From contig PMHI01000761.1 of assembly GCA_003156615.1 (NCBI GenBank), positions 5,368 through 11,929 on the forward strand: DNA of 6,562 bases, given 5' to 3'. Shown here one piece after another: positions 1-6,376 of this stretch. The position numbers and the translations under genes were made by a program. The stretch comes from Acidobacteriaceae bacterium. Its GTDB lineage: Bacteria; Acidobacteriota; Terriglobia; Terriglobales; SbA1. Numbering within the stretch: the stretch's first letter is position 1; each line of letters begins with the position of its first letter. The notes under the pieces are model-generated. The model was not told where the DNA came from. It saw only the letters and a list, made by a program, of their open reading frames with translations, and did no database searches.

Positions 1-1
1 G

Positions 2-598
2 CAGAATCCGGAGCAGTTCGAGGAGGTATTCCGGGAGGGTTCGAGAACACTGCTGGCAGAGATCGCGAATCTGAATGGAATCATTGGCAGGTTCAATGAG
101 TTCTCGAGGATGCCCCAGCCACAATTACAGCGGGTGCAGGTGAATGAAGTGATTCGGGGCGTGGAGCAACTATTTCAGGCACAGCTGGAGGCGCCGGGAC
201 GTACGAAGATCAGTTGTGAGCTGCAGCTCGATCCGCATCTCGAACCATTGGCGGCCGACGCGGAGCTGTTGCACCGGGCAATTTCGAATCTTGTGCTGAA
301 CGCGATGGAGGCGATGCCGCAAGGCGGGACGCTGACATTACGCACCCGGGACGACGACGGCAAAGTACTGATCGAGGTGGCAGATATGGGATCGGGGTTG
401 ACGCCGGAGGAGTGTGAGCGAATCTTTACTCCTTATTATACAAGCAAGCAAAACGGCACCGGGCTGGGGCTGGCTATCGTTCAGTCCGTGATAAGCGACC
501 ATGGGGGAAGAATCCACGTCCAGAGTGAGCCGGGGCGGGGCACTACATTTGTGATCGAATTGCCACGGGGACCGGATGCAGTCGGGGACGCGAGCTGA
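2..598 (+). CDS. Sensor histidine kinase, C-terminal part (NtrY-like), 5' end outside window
   Basis: The frame is open from the left edge to the TGA at 596-598, giving 198 visible residues. The first ATG (110) is internal, because the sequence before it (LNGIIGRFNEFSRMPQP) is the second helix of a histidine-kinase dimerisation domain, typical of NtrY-like kinases. The phospho-acceptor histidine and any sensor or membrane domains lie upstream of the window. A HATPase_c domain follows: N-box with Mg-binding Asn (NLVLNAMEA, visible residue ~100), G1 box DMGSG (128-132), F-box region IFTPYYTSK and G2 box GTGLGL (152-157), ending in the usual GRGTTFVIELP strand. All ATP-binding boxes look intact, so the kinase core is probably active. 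It should act at the membrane or in the cytoplasm, using ATP to phosphorylate the regulator that starts 24 bases downstream; the pair is almost certainly one operon. The signal sensed cannot be read from this fragment. Confidence 0.93.
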   Translation, partial: QNPEQFEEVFREGSRTLLAEIANLNGIIGRFNEFSRMPQPQLQRVQVNEVIRGVEQLFQAQLEAPGRTKISCELQLDPHLEPLAADAELLHRAISNLVLNAMEAMPQGGTLTLRTRDDDGKVLIEVADMGSGLTPEECERIFTPYYTSKQNGTGLGLAIVQSVISDHGGRIHVQSEPGRGTTFVIELPRGPDAVGDAS

Positions 599-613
599 AA
601 CAGTCAGAGACTT

Positions 614-618
614 GGAGG
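614..618 (+). promoter_or_regulatory. Shine-Dalgarno GGAGG for TTG start
   Basis: GGAGG lies four bases upstream of the TTG at 623. It decides the start of the response regulator, since no ATG or GTG occurs at the head of the receiver domain and the protein reads straight into the LLIVDDE strand from this TTG. Confidence 0.7.
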
Positions 619-622
619 ACGG

Positions 623-2020
623 TTGCCAACGAAAGCACATCTGCTGATTGTGGACGATGAAGCGAACACGCTGGCATCGCTGGCGCGGGCGTTCCGGCTG
701 GCGGGGCACGAGGCCACGGTATGCGATAACGCGGGCAAGGCCTTGGAACTGGCCAAGGCGCAGAAATTCGACTTGATCCTTTCGGATGTGGTGATGCTCG
801 GCAAAGGAGGACTGGCGCTGCTCGAGGAATTGAAGTCGCAGGGAGTAACCGCGCCAGTCGTGATGATGTCGGGGCAGGCGGACATTGAAACGGCGGTGCG
901 GGCTACGCGGGCGGGCGCGCTGGATTTTCTGGAGAAACCGATCTCCACCGAAAAGCTTTTGCTCACGGTGGAGAATGCGCTGAAGCTGCAGCGGCTGGAA
1001 AGCGAAAACCGGCAACTCAAGCAGCGCCTGGGCAAGCACGAGATTGTATGGCAGGGCGCTTCCATGCAACGCGTGATGACGCAACTGGAGCGCGTGGCGG
1101 TGAGTGAAACGAGGATCTGCATCCTGGGAGAAACGGGCACAGGAAAAGAGCTGGTGGCGCGAACGATTCACGAACGCAGTGCGCGCTCGGGCGGTGCGTT
1201 TGTGACCCTGAATTGCGCGGCGGTTCCGGCCGAGCTGATTGAGTCGGAACTTTTCGGGCACGAGAAAGGATCTTTCACCGGCGCAGCGGGACGGCATATT
1301 GGAAAGTTCGAGCAGGCGGATCACGGCACAATTTTTCTGGATGAGATTGGCGATATGCCGCTGGCCATGCAGGCGAAGCTGCTGCGCGTGCTGGAAGAAG
1401 CAGAAGTGGAGCGCATTGGTGGCGATAAGCCGATAAGCGTGGATGTGCGGGTGGTGGTAGCGACGCATCACGATCTGGAAGCCCGGGTGCGCGAGGAGAA
1501 ATTCCGTCAGGACTTGTTTCACCGGGTGTATGTTTTTCCGCTGGTGCTGCCGCCGTTGCGGGAGCGACGGGAAGACATTCCGGCGCTGGTCGGACATTTC
1601 GCGGCGCAAGTGAGCGCGCAGAATGGATGGAAGCCGGTTCCATTTACCGCGGAGGCCATGGCGGCGCTCGAGTCGCATGTTTGGCCGGGCAACGTGCGGG
1701 AACTGCGCAATATGGTGGAGCGGCTGATGCTGCTGGCCACCGACGCGCGGGTAGATCTTGCGACCGTGGAGATCGCTCTGCCGAAAGGCAGGAGCGGTGG
1801 CGTGGCGGTGTCTTCAACGTTCTCGTCGGGAGCGTTGGCCGAGCGAGTAGATGCGTTTGAGCGGGAGGTCATTTTGGCGGAGTTGAAGCGCAGCCATTCG
1901 AACGTGAGTCTCGCGGCAAAGTCGCTGGGGCTCGAGCGGAGTCATCTCTATAAGAAGGCTGAGCAGTTGGGAATTGATCTGCGTGCGATGCGGCGGGAGC
2001 AAGAGTCGGGCCCGGAATAG
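623..2020 (+). CDS. Sigma-54-dependent response regulator, NtrC family (NtrX-like)
   Basis: A 465-residue transcriptional activator with three domains. The receiver (about 5-120) has the acidic pair Asp11/Asp12, phospho-acceptor Asp55 and Lys105. The AAA+ sigma-54 domain (about 140-370) has Walker A GETGTGKE (169-176), the sigma-54 contact loop as GSFTGA (216-221) instead of GAFTGA, Walker B with Asp240-Glu241, likely arginine fingers Arg295 and Arg301, and sensor [10 protein letters not shown] (354-361). A Fis-type helix-turn-helix occupies about 411-452 ([17 protein letters not shown]). The HEKGSFTGA...IGKFEQA stretch and the ERSHLYKK recognition helix recall NtrX more than NtrC. The start is TTG at 623, supported by GGAGG at 614-618; the receiver begins immediately, so nothing is missing. 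Phosphorylated protein should oligomerise and use ATP to open sigma-54 promoters. One oddity: the usual Pro after the phospho-Asp segment (DxxMP) is Leu here. The partner is the upstream kinase. Confidence 0.95.
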   Translation: MPTKAHLLIVDDEANTLASLARAFRLAGHEATVCDNAGKALELAKAQKFDLILSDVVMLGKGGLALLEELKSQGVTAPVVMMSGQADIETAVRATRAGALDFLEKPISTEKLLLTVENALKLQRLESENRQLKQRLGKHEIVWQGASMQRVMTQLERVAVSETRICILGETGTGKELVARTIHERSARSGGAFVTLNCAAVPAELIESELFGHEKGSFTGAAGRHIGKFEQADHGTIFLDEIGDMPLAMQAKLLRVLEEAEVERIGGDKPISVDVRVVVATHHDLEARVREEKFRQDLFHRVYVFPLVLPPLRERREDIPALVGHFAAQVSAQNGWKPVPFTAEAMAALESHVWPGNVRELRNMVERLMLLATDARVDLATVEIALPKGRSGGVAVSSTFSSGALAERVDAFEREVILAELKRSHSNVSLAAKSLGLERSHLYKKAEQLGIDLRAMRREQESGPE

Positions 2021-2021
2021 A

Positions 2022-2047
2022 TTCCAGTTTCTGGGTTTCCAGTTTCT
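2022..2047. repeat. Two-copy 15-base-period repeat TTCCAGTTTCT
   Basis: The 11-mer TTCCAGTTTCT occurs at 2022-2032 and again at 2037-2047, just after the regulator's stop codon. The first copy sits in CCAGTTTCTGG, which can fold as a 4-bp stem with a 3-base loop (2024-2034). There is no T-tract, so it is not a standard terminator. Short degenerate repeats of this kind are, from memory, common between genes in some Acidobacteriota; a copy count in the whole genome would show whether this belongs to a dispersed family. Confidence 0.55.
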
Positions 2048-2066
2048 AGCGATCACAAAAGCGTTC

Positions 2067-2071
2067 AGGAG
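2067..2071 (+). promoter_or_regulatory. Shine-Dalgarno AGGAG for the hydrolase
   Basis: AGGAG is three bases before GTG 2075 and six bases before the in-frame TTG 2078. It supports initiation here rather than at ATG 2102, which has no purine-rich site ahead of it. Spacing favours TTG 2078 slightly, a difference of one residue. Confidence 0.6.
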
Positions 2072-2074
2072 ATT

Positions 2075-4147
2075 GTGTTGATCAGAACGGCTGGTTGTCG
2101 GATGGTCCGCGTCTTCTTCGGCATTACTTCTTTTCTCCTTATCTCCAGCAATATTCTGGCGAGCGAACCGCCATCTCCGCCTGCGTATGGGGTTCGCATG
2201 GAGCAGGCTTCAATTCCGATGAAAGATGGGGTGCGGCTGGCGGCCACGCTCTACATGCCGGAGGGAGCAAAGCCGGGAGAGAAGTTCCCTGCCCTGCTGG
2301 AGTACCTGCCGTATCGCAAAGACGATGGCACGGCGGCCGGCGACTATCCCAAGCATGCTTATTTCGCGCGGCGCGGGTATGTGAGTGCGCGAGTGGATGT
2401 TCGCGGATTTGGCGCCAGTGAGGGCGCGCCGCCGGAGCGGGAATATTCCGAACAGGAACAGGTGGATGGAGAGCAGGTGATCTGGTGGCTGGCTCATCAG
2501 GCGTGGTCGAATGGGAACGTGGGAATGTTCGGCATTTCGTGGGGAGGGTTTAATTCTCTGCAAATGGCGATGCGCCATGCACCGGGGTTGAAGGCGATTC
2601 TGGCGACGGACGCGACGGCGGAATTATTTCACGACGATGTGCACTACGTGGATGGCATAGCGCACATCGATGAGTTCGAACTAAACATGGACATGGCGGA
2701 GGGATGGACGGGCGCTCCCGACTATACGCTTGATGAAAAGGTTCTGGGGCCACGATTTGAGACGCCCCCGTGGTCGCTGCTTTATCTGAAGCATCAGCAT
2801 GATGGGCCGTTCTGGCGTCAGCCGGTGGGGCCGCTGAAGGAAATCACAATTCCCAGTTTTCTGATTGGAGGATTGCTGGATGGCTACCGCGACAACGTGA
2901 CCGACATGCTGGTCGAAGCGAGCGGGCCGGTGAAGGCAATCGTTGGACCGTGGAACCATACGTTTCCGAATGAGGCTGCGCCTGGTCCACAAATTGAGTG
3001 GCGAAATGAGGCGGTGCGCTGGTTTGATCATTGGCTCAAGAAGCGCGATACCGGCGTGGAACACGATCCGCGGCTGATCATCTATATGCAGCACTGGCAT
3101 CCTCCGGATCCGAACTTGGAAAACGTGCCGGGTGAGTGGAGGCGGGAAGATGTGTGGCCGCCGAAGGACGCGCGGCCGTCAACTTTATTTTTTCAGCCGA
3201 ATCATTCGCTGTCGGACACTGCGGCGCAGCCTGATACGCACCAACTCAAGTACGTGCCGTCGGCCGGCGTGGAGGCGGGATTCTGGTGGGGCGAACTGTT
3301 GAGCGATGTGCGACCGGTGGACGCTTTCAGTCTGGTCTACGATTCTGCGCCCCTCGAGCAAGACGTGGCGATCCTGGGACGTCCGCATGCCTTGCTGCGA
3401 GCCTCGGCCACGGCGCCGCTGGCGGATTGGTTTGCCCGGCTCTCGGATGTAGCGCCGGATGGCACAGTCACGCAGATTACTGGCGCGGGGATCAATGGGG
3501 CGCAGCGGGATTCGATGAGCGAACCTCACGATCTGGAGCCGGGTAAGGTTTATGCCCTCGATATCGAAATGCATTTGACGTCGTGGGTGTTTCCAAAGGG
3601 TCATCGCATTCGCGTGGCGATTTCGAATGCCTTGTGGCCGATGATGTTGCCTTCGCCTTACTCCATGACGACTTCATTGCAACTCGGTGGAAGCGACGGA
3701 TCGCGGGTCGTATTGCCAATTGTGTCGGAGCATGACAACGCAGCGCCCGCGTTTTCTCGGCCGGAGCCCTCGGAAGAGCGGGCTGATATTAAGAGCGAAG
3801 GGTTTCCCTGGCCGGGCGAGTGGACAGTGGAGCGCGACGAGGCCCGGCAGAAAACGACCGTGCACTGGAAGGGAAAAGATGCGTCCACGTATCCCTGGGG
3901 TCAGGAGACAGATTACGAAAATCTGACCTACGATGCCGATGACGCGCATCCGGAGACCTGCTCGGTGCGTGGCGAAGCCGAGAGTGTGTTTGCGCTGCAG
4001 GGACGCACGCTGACCTGGCGCGGACATTTGCTGGTCACCACCGATCAGAAGAACTTTTATTACAAATACACGCGCGAGTTGCTGAAAGACGGAACCATGA
4101 TCAAGACGAAGACGTGGCAGGAGACGATTGCGAGGGATCATCAGTGA
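2075..4147 (+). CDS. Exported CocE/NonD-type serine hydrolase (S15 peptidase superfamily)
   Basis: A 690-residue alpha/beta hydrolase. The N-terminus is a Sec-type signal peptide: Arg4/Arg9/Arg12, a hydrophobic stretch 13-28 and likely cleavage after Ala29 (ILA/SE), so it should work in the periplasm or outside. The catalytic domain has the oxyanion-hole Tyr80 (LPYRKDD), the RGFGASEG strand (110-117), nucleophile Ser155 in GISWGG, Asp269 in GGLLDGYRDN and His295 in GPWNH, i.e. a complete triad in the order and context of cocaine esterase CocE and alpha-amino-acid ester hydrolases. A C-terminal jelly-roll (about 333-550, including KGHRIRVAIS near 508-517) matches the family's XPepX_C-type domain. 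A further tail of about 140 residues ends in TWQETIARDHQ, as seen in the longer (~670-residue) members. The family cleaves esters, acylated amines or Xaa-Pro peptides; the substrate cannot be told from sequence. It lies 54 bases after the regulator and may share its transcript. Start: GTG 2075 or TTG 2078, by the AGGAG at 2067; ATG 2102 would still leave a signal peptide. Confidence 0.92.
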   Translation: MLIRTAGCRMVRVFFGITSFLLISSNILASEPPSPPAYGVRMEQASIPMKDGVRLAATLYMPEGAKPGEKFPALLEYLPYRKDDGTAAGDYPKHAYFARRGYVSARVDVRGFGASEGAPPEREYSEQEQVDGEQVIWWLAHQAWSNGNVGMFGISWGGFNSLQMAMRHAPGLKAILATDATAELFHDDVHYVDGIAHIDEFELNMDMAEGWTGAPDYTLDEKVLGPRFETPPWSLLYLKHQHDGPFWRQPVGPLKEITIPSFLIGGLLDGYRDNVTDMLVEASGPVKAIVGPWNHTFPNEAAPGPQIEWRNEAVRWFDHWLKKRDTGVEHDPRLIIYMQHWHPPDPNLENVPGEWRREDVWPPKDARPSTLFFQPNHSLSDTAAQPDTHQLKYVPSAGVEAGFWWGELLSDVRPVDAFSLVYDSAPLEQDVAILGRPHALLRASATAPLADWFARLSDVAPDGTVTQITGAGINGAQRDSMSEPHDLEPGKVYALDIEMHLTSWVFPKGHRIRVAISNALWPMMLPSPYSMTTSLQLGGSDGSRVVLPIVSEHDNAAPAFSRPEPSEERADIKSEGFPWPGEWTVERDEARQKTTVHWKGKDASTYPWGQETDYENLTYDADDAHPETCSVRGEAESVFALQGRTLTWRGHLLVTTDQKNFYYKYTRELLKDGTMIKTKTWQETIARDHQ

Positions 4148-4170
4148 GCGGGATGACGGAGCCAGCTACG

Positions 4171-4180
4171 ACTGTACAGT
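4171..4180. repeat. 10-base perfect palindrome ACTGTACAGT
   Basis: ACTGTACAGT lies in the 39-base gap between the convergent hydrolase and Rieske genes. It is too short and lacks a loop and T-tract, so it is not a convincing terminator. It could be a protein site or chance. The rest of the gap shows nothing recognisable. Confidence 0.3.
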
Positions 4181-4186
4181 TCACAC

Positions 4187-5344
4187 CTAATCGGCGGCAG
4201 CGGACGAGGGCTCGAGGCCGCGCTTGAGATCGGCGGCGAGGAGACGATGGAATAGCTGTTCTCCAGCTTCGCGGCGCACGGAAAGGCGTCCGGCGCGGTA
4301 GGCGCGCGACTTCAGGCCGCGCTGCACGTCTCGGCAGATTCCGAGATCTTCTTCCTGCACGCGATTGCCTACATTCACCGATTGTTCGTTATATTCCCTG
4401 CGGGACTCGCTGATATCTCCGAAATAGAAATCGAAGATCACGGTGCAGTGATCGACGTCGACGGGGATGACCAGATTTGTGTCCATATATCCCTCGTAGC
4501 AGTTGATCATCAGGTTGGGATGCTGCCAGAAATACCAGGCGCGGTCGCCCTTGCGCGTCGTACCTGTGGCAAGATCCTCTTCGGAAGCCACCATCGGGCT
4601 GGATTGCAGGCAGTAACGGTCTTCGTTTTCGATGGTGTACTGCTTGTAATCGAGAACGGAGTTCAGCCCCTTGTGCAGATGGGGAATGTGGTAACCGCCG
4701 TCGAGGTAGTTATCGACGAAGACCTTCCAGTTGCAATGAATATTGTAGGTTCGGCGATCGAAGTGGTGCAGGTTGCCGATGCCGAGAGGTGCAATACGCT
4801 TGATGAGACCTCCGAGAAAATCAGCGAGCGGCGCGGCGTGGTGGTCGAGGTTCACGAAGACGAAGCACTCCCAGGTTTCGACTCGAATGGGCACGAGGCC
4901 GTTCTGTGCGCGGTCGAAATTCTCCACACCTTCGAACTCGGGCATGCCTTTCAGGGAACCGTCGAGGCCGTAGTTCCAGCCGTGATAGGGACAATGCAAG
5001 AGAGAAGCCTGGCCGCAGGGTTCGGTTACGACGGCGGCGGCGTGGTGGCGGCAAACATTGTAGAAAGCGCGCAGAGCGCCGTCGTTGCCGCGAATCACGA
5101 CAATAGGCTCACCGGCGACGGCGGTGGCGACGAACTGACCGGGCGTTTTCACTTGATCGGTGCGCGCGACGAGTTGCCAGGTCTTACTGAACACGCTCAG
5201 GCGTTCGAGGTCGGCGATGCGAGGATCGACGTACCAGGTTGCAGGAATGGTTGAGGCTTGCGACAGTGGGGCGTGATCGTCGTAACTGGAGAGTATCTGC
5301 TCGATGGACGGTTGCATGGAAACTCTTCTCACCGGGGAGTTCAT
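4187..5344 (-). CDS. Rieske non-heme iron oxygenase, choline monooxygenase-like
   Basis: A 385-residue oxygenase alpha subunit. The Rieske [2Fe-2S] site is complete: Cys98-x-His100, 17 residues, Cys118-x2-His121 (CRHH...CPYHGW). The catalytic domain has DNYLDGGYHIPHLH (211-224), giving iron ligands His219 and His224, with Asp215 or Asp211 as the acid that relays electrons. The third ligand is probably Asp333 in VQEEDLGICRDVQRGL. NWKVFVDNYLDGGYH and the EDLGICRDVQRGLKSRAYRAGR tail closely resemble plant choline monooxygenase, which oxidises choline to betaine aldehyde with ferredoxin; many bacterial relatives have unknown substrates, so a quaternary amine is only a guess. No ferredoxin or reductase is encoded nearby. 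The gene starts 30 bases after the TetR gene on the same strand, implying co-transcription. Start choice: ATG 5344 is the longest but has no Shine-Dalgarno; ATG 5317 (Met10) has a weak GAGAAGAG five bases upstream and may be the true start. Confidence 0.92.
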   Translation of the reverse strand: MNSPVRRVSMQPSIEQILSSYDDHAPLSQASTIPATWYVDPRIADLERLSVFSKTWQLVARTDQVKTPGQFVATAVAGEPIVVIRGNDGALRAFYNVCRHHAAAVVTEPCGQASLLHCPYHGWNYGLDGSLKGMPEFEGVENFDRAQNGLVPIRVETWECFVFVNLDHHAAPLADFLGGLIKRIAPLGIGNLHHFDRRTYNIHCNWKVFVDNYLDGGYHIPHLHKGLNSVLDYKQYTIENEDRYCLQSSPMVASEEDLATGTTRKGDRAWYFWQHPNLMINCYEGYMDTNLVIPVDVDHCTVIFDFYFGDISESRREYNEQSVNVGNRVQEEDLGICRDVQRGLKSRAYRAGRLSVRREAGEQLFHRLLAADLKRGLEPSSAAAD

Positions 5345-5374
5345 TACATTTTTTTCTTTGCCCGCGCGGCTTGG

Positions 5375-6136
5375 CTATGATGTTTTCAGCTTTGCGACAA
5401 GATCAGCGGCCGCGATCTTTCTAATTACGGGGCGGCCACGAACGGGAGACGCAGAAGCGGCGCCAACCGCGCGCTGCAAAACCGCCAGGAATTGCCGGAT
5501 GCGGGCTTCCTTCCTCTCCGGCATCCCGTCCTCCCCACCGAAAACACCGGCGTCGAGATCGCCGGCAAGCAAGGCGTCCTCGAATCGCTCCATCGTCCAG
5601 TCCAGGATGGAGACAATCATCTCCACATCCATGTCCTTGCGCAATTCGCCGCGCTCGAGGCCAAATCGAACAAAGGCAACAGTGCCGTAGGGATCTTCGG
5701 TAGTGAGAAAGCGATTGATTTCGTGCTTCAACACCAAATCGGTGCCGTGGTTGCCGAGCCGCGAAATGCGATAGGGGATCCAAGCTTCGCGCAGCTGATC
5801 TTCGGTGCGGAGCAACCAATAATACAGAACCTCGAAAAAGCCGGCGGCGCGCACCTCGGCGGGCGCGTCCAGATATTTCGAGAAGGAGCACACGGCGCGT
5901 TTATAGACTTCGAAGAACAGGCCGTCCTTGCTGCCGAAGTGCTGGAAGATCGAGCCTTTGGCGATGCCGAGTGTAGCCGCGATGTCGCCGACGCGCGCGG
6001 TGTGATAACCGTTCTCGGCGAAGTGCTGCATGGCGGTCTCAATGATACGGGAGCGTTTGGCCGCAGATCGGGGCCGGGGTGCGGAGTGGCGCATGCAACG
6101 TGGGGGTGCAACGGGATTGCTCGCGATTCCGCTCAT
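5375..6136 (-). CDS. TetR-family transcriptional regulator
   Basis: 253 residues from ATG 6136, rather long for TetR proteins (usually about 190-220). The N-terminal DNA-binding domain, residues about 28-74, has the classic pattern: RIIETAMQHFAENGYHTARV, then DIAATLGIAKGSIFQHFGSKDGLF, with the helix-turn-helix and the KGSIFQHFGSK recognition segment intact. The C-terminal two thirds is a helical ligand/dimer domain that I cannot tie to a ligand. An Ala/Arg/Lys-rich tail (SPVRGRPVIRKIAAADLVAKLKTS) extends past the usual fold. Other starts are TTG 6148 (four residues longer) and ATG 6094 (Met directly before RHSAPRPRSAAKR, which would give a more usual length); none has a clear Shine-Dalgarno. 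It most likely represses itself and the Rieske oxygenase 30 bases downstream and releases DNA on binding the oxygenase substrate or a related compound. The pairing is reminiscent of BetI with choline-oxidation genes, but the sequence is not obviously BetI. Confidence 0.92.
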   Translation of the reverse strand: MSGIASNPVAPPRCMRHSAPRPRSAAKRSRIIETAMQHFAENGYHTARVGDIAATLGIAKGSIFQHFGSKDGLFFEVYKRAVCSFSKYLDAPAEVRAAGFFEVLYYWLLRTEDQLREAWIPYRISRLGNHGTDLVLKHEINRFLTTEDPYGTVAFVRFGLERGELRKDMDVEMIVSILDWTMERFEDALLAGDLDAGVFGGEDGMPERKEARIRQFLAVLQRAVGAASASPVRGRPVIRKIAAADLVAKLKTS

Positions 6137-6156
6137 GGACGAATCCAAGTCACGGA

Positions 6157-6185
6157 AGCATATAAGAGACGGCTCTAATTTTCAA
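6157..6185 (-). promoter_or_regulatory. Possible sigma-70-type promoter for TetR/Rieske operon
   Basis: On the minus strand, TTGAAA (6185-6180, 5/6 to TTGACA) is followed after 17 bases by TATGCT (6162-6157, 4/6 to TATAAT). Transcription would start near 6150, only about 14 bases before ATG 6136, giving a short or almost leaderless message. The position and 17-base spacing are good; the -10 box is mediocre. Confidence 0.35.
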
Positions 6186-6199
6186 TCATTGGTAGCCGT
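6169..6199. promoter_or_regulatory. Candidate operator: ACGGCT-N19-AGCCGT inverted repeat
   Basis: ACGGCT (6169-6174) and its reverse complement AGCCGT (6194-6199) flank the TTGAAA -35 box of the putative TetR promoter. TetR proteins often bind palindromes overlapping their own promoter. The arms are only six bases and widely spaced, so this may be chance. Confidence 0.2.
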
Positions 6200-6330
6200 T
6201 AGCAGCCGATGGCGCAGGAAGCTATGGTTCCGCTGCACATGGCGGGCGTGAGTTTCAGCCAGACGGGTGAAACAGGCTTCCACTCCATCTGGGACGCGGC
6301 CATCGTCAGCGGCGACAACGAAGCGGTGAC

Positions 6331-6358
6331 GAGCAGGCTCTCGAGCGAGAACCTGCTC
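6331..6358 (-). terminator. Strong hairpin downstream of the Dps-like gene
   Basis: A 12-bp stem with a 4-base loop starts 18 bases after the TAA of the Dps-like gene. In minus-strand RNA the outer arms are GAGCAGG/CCUGCUC and the inner arms UUCUC/GAGAG, with one U-G wobble; in plus-strand RNA that pair becomes a C-A mismatch. The hairpin therefore fits minus-strand transcription better. No U-tract follows, so it may be an atypical terminator or a 3'-end stabiliser rather than a standard intrinsic terminator. Confidence 0.5.
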
Positions 6359-6376
6359 GATGGGTTGATGACTGAA

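Noticed and set aside
338..1678. 446-codon minus-strand open frame opposite the kinase and response regulator
   Set aside because: It is antisense to two genes with intact family motifs; its own translation is rich in Arg/His/Gln with no recognisable domain, as expected of a shadow frame in GC-rich DNA.
2021..2074. Search for a sigma-54 (-24/-12) promoter before the hydrolase that the upstream regulator could use
   Set aside because: No TGGCAC-N5-TTGC-like element is visible here or in the other intergenic stretches.
4148..4186. Intrinsic terminator between the convergent hydrolase and oxygenase genes
   Set aside because: No GC-rich stem followed by a T-run on either strand; only a 10-base palindrome is present.
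4382..5254. 290-codon plus-strand open frame opposite the Rieske oxygenase
   Set aside because: Its codons are exactly the reverse complements of the oxygenase codons (aligned phase), which commonly leaves the opposite frame open. The Rieske and iron motifs are on the minus strand.
5492..6178. 228-codon plus-strand open frame opposite the TetR gene
   Set aside because: Same aligned antisense phase; the minus strand carries a clear TetR helix-turn-helix.
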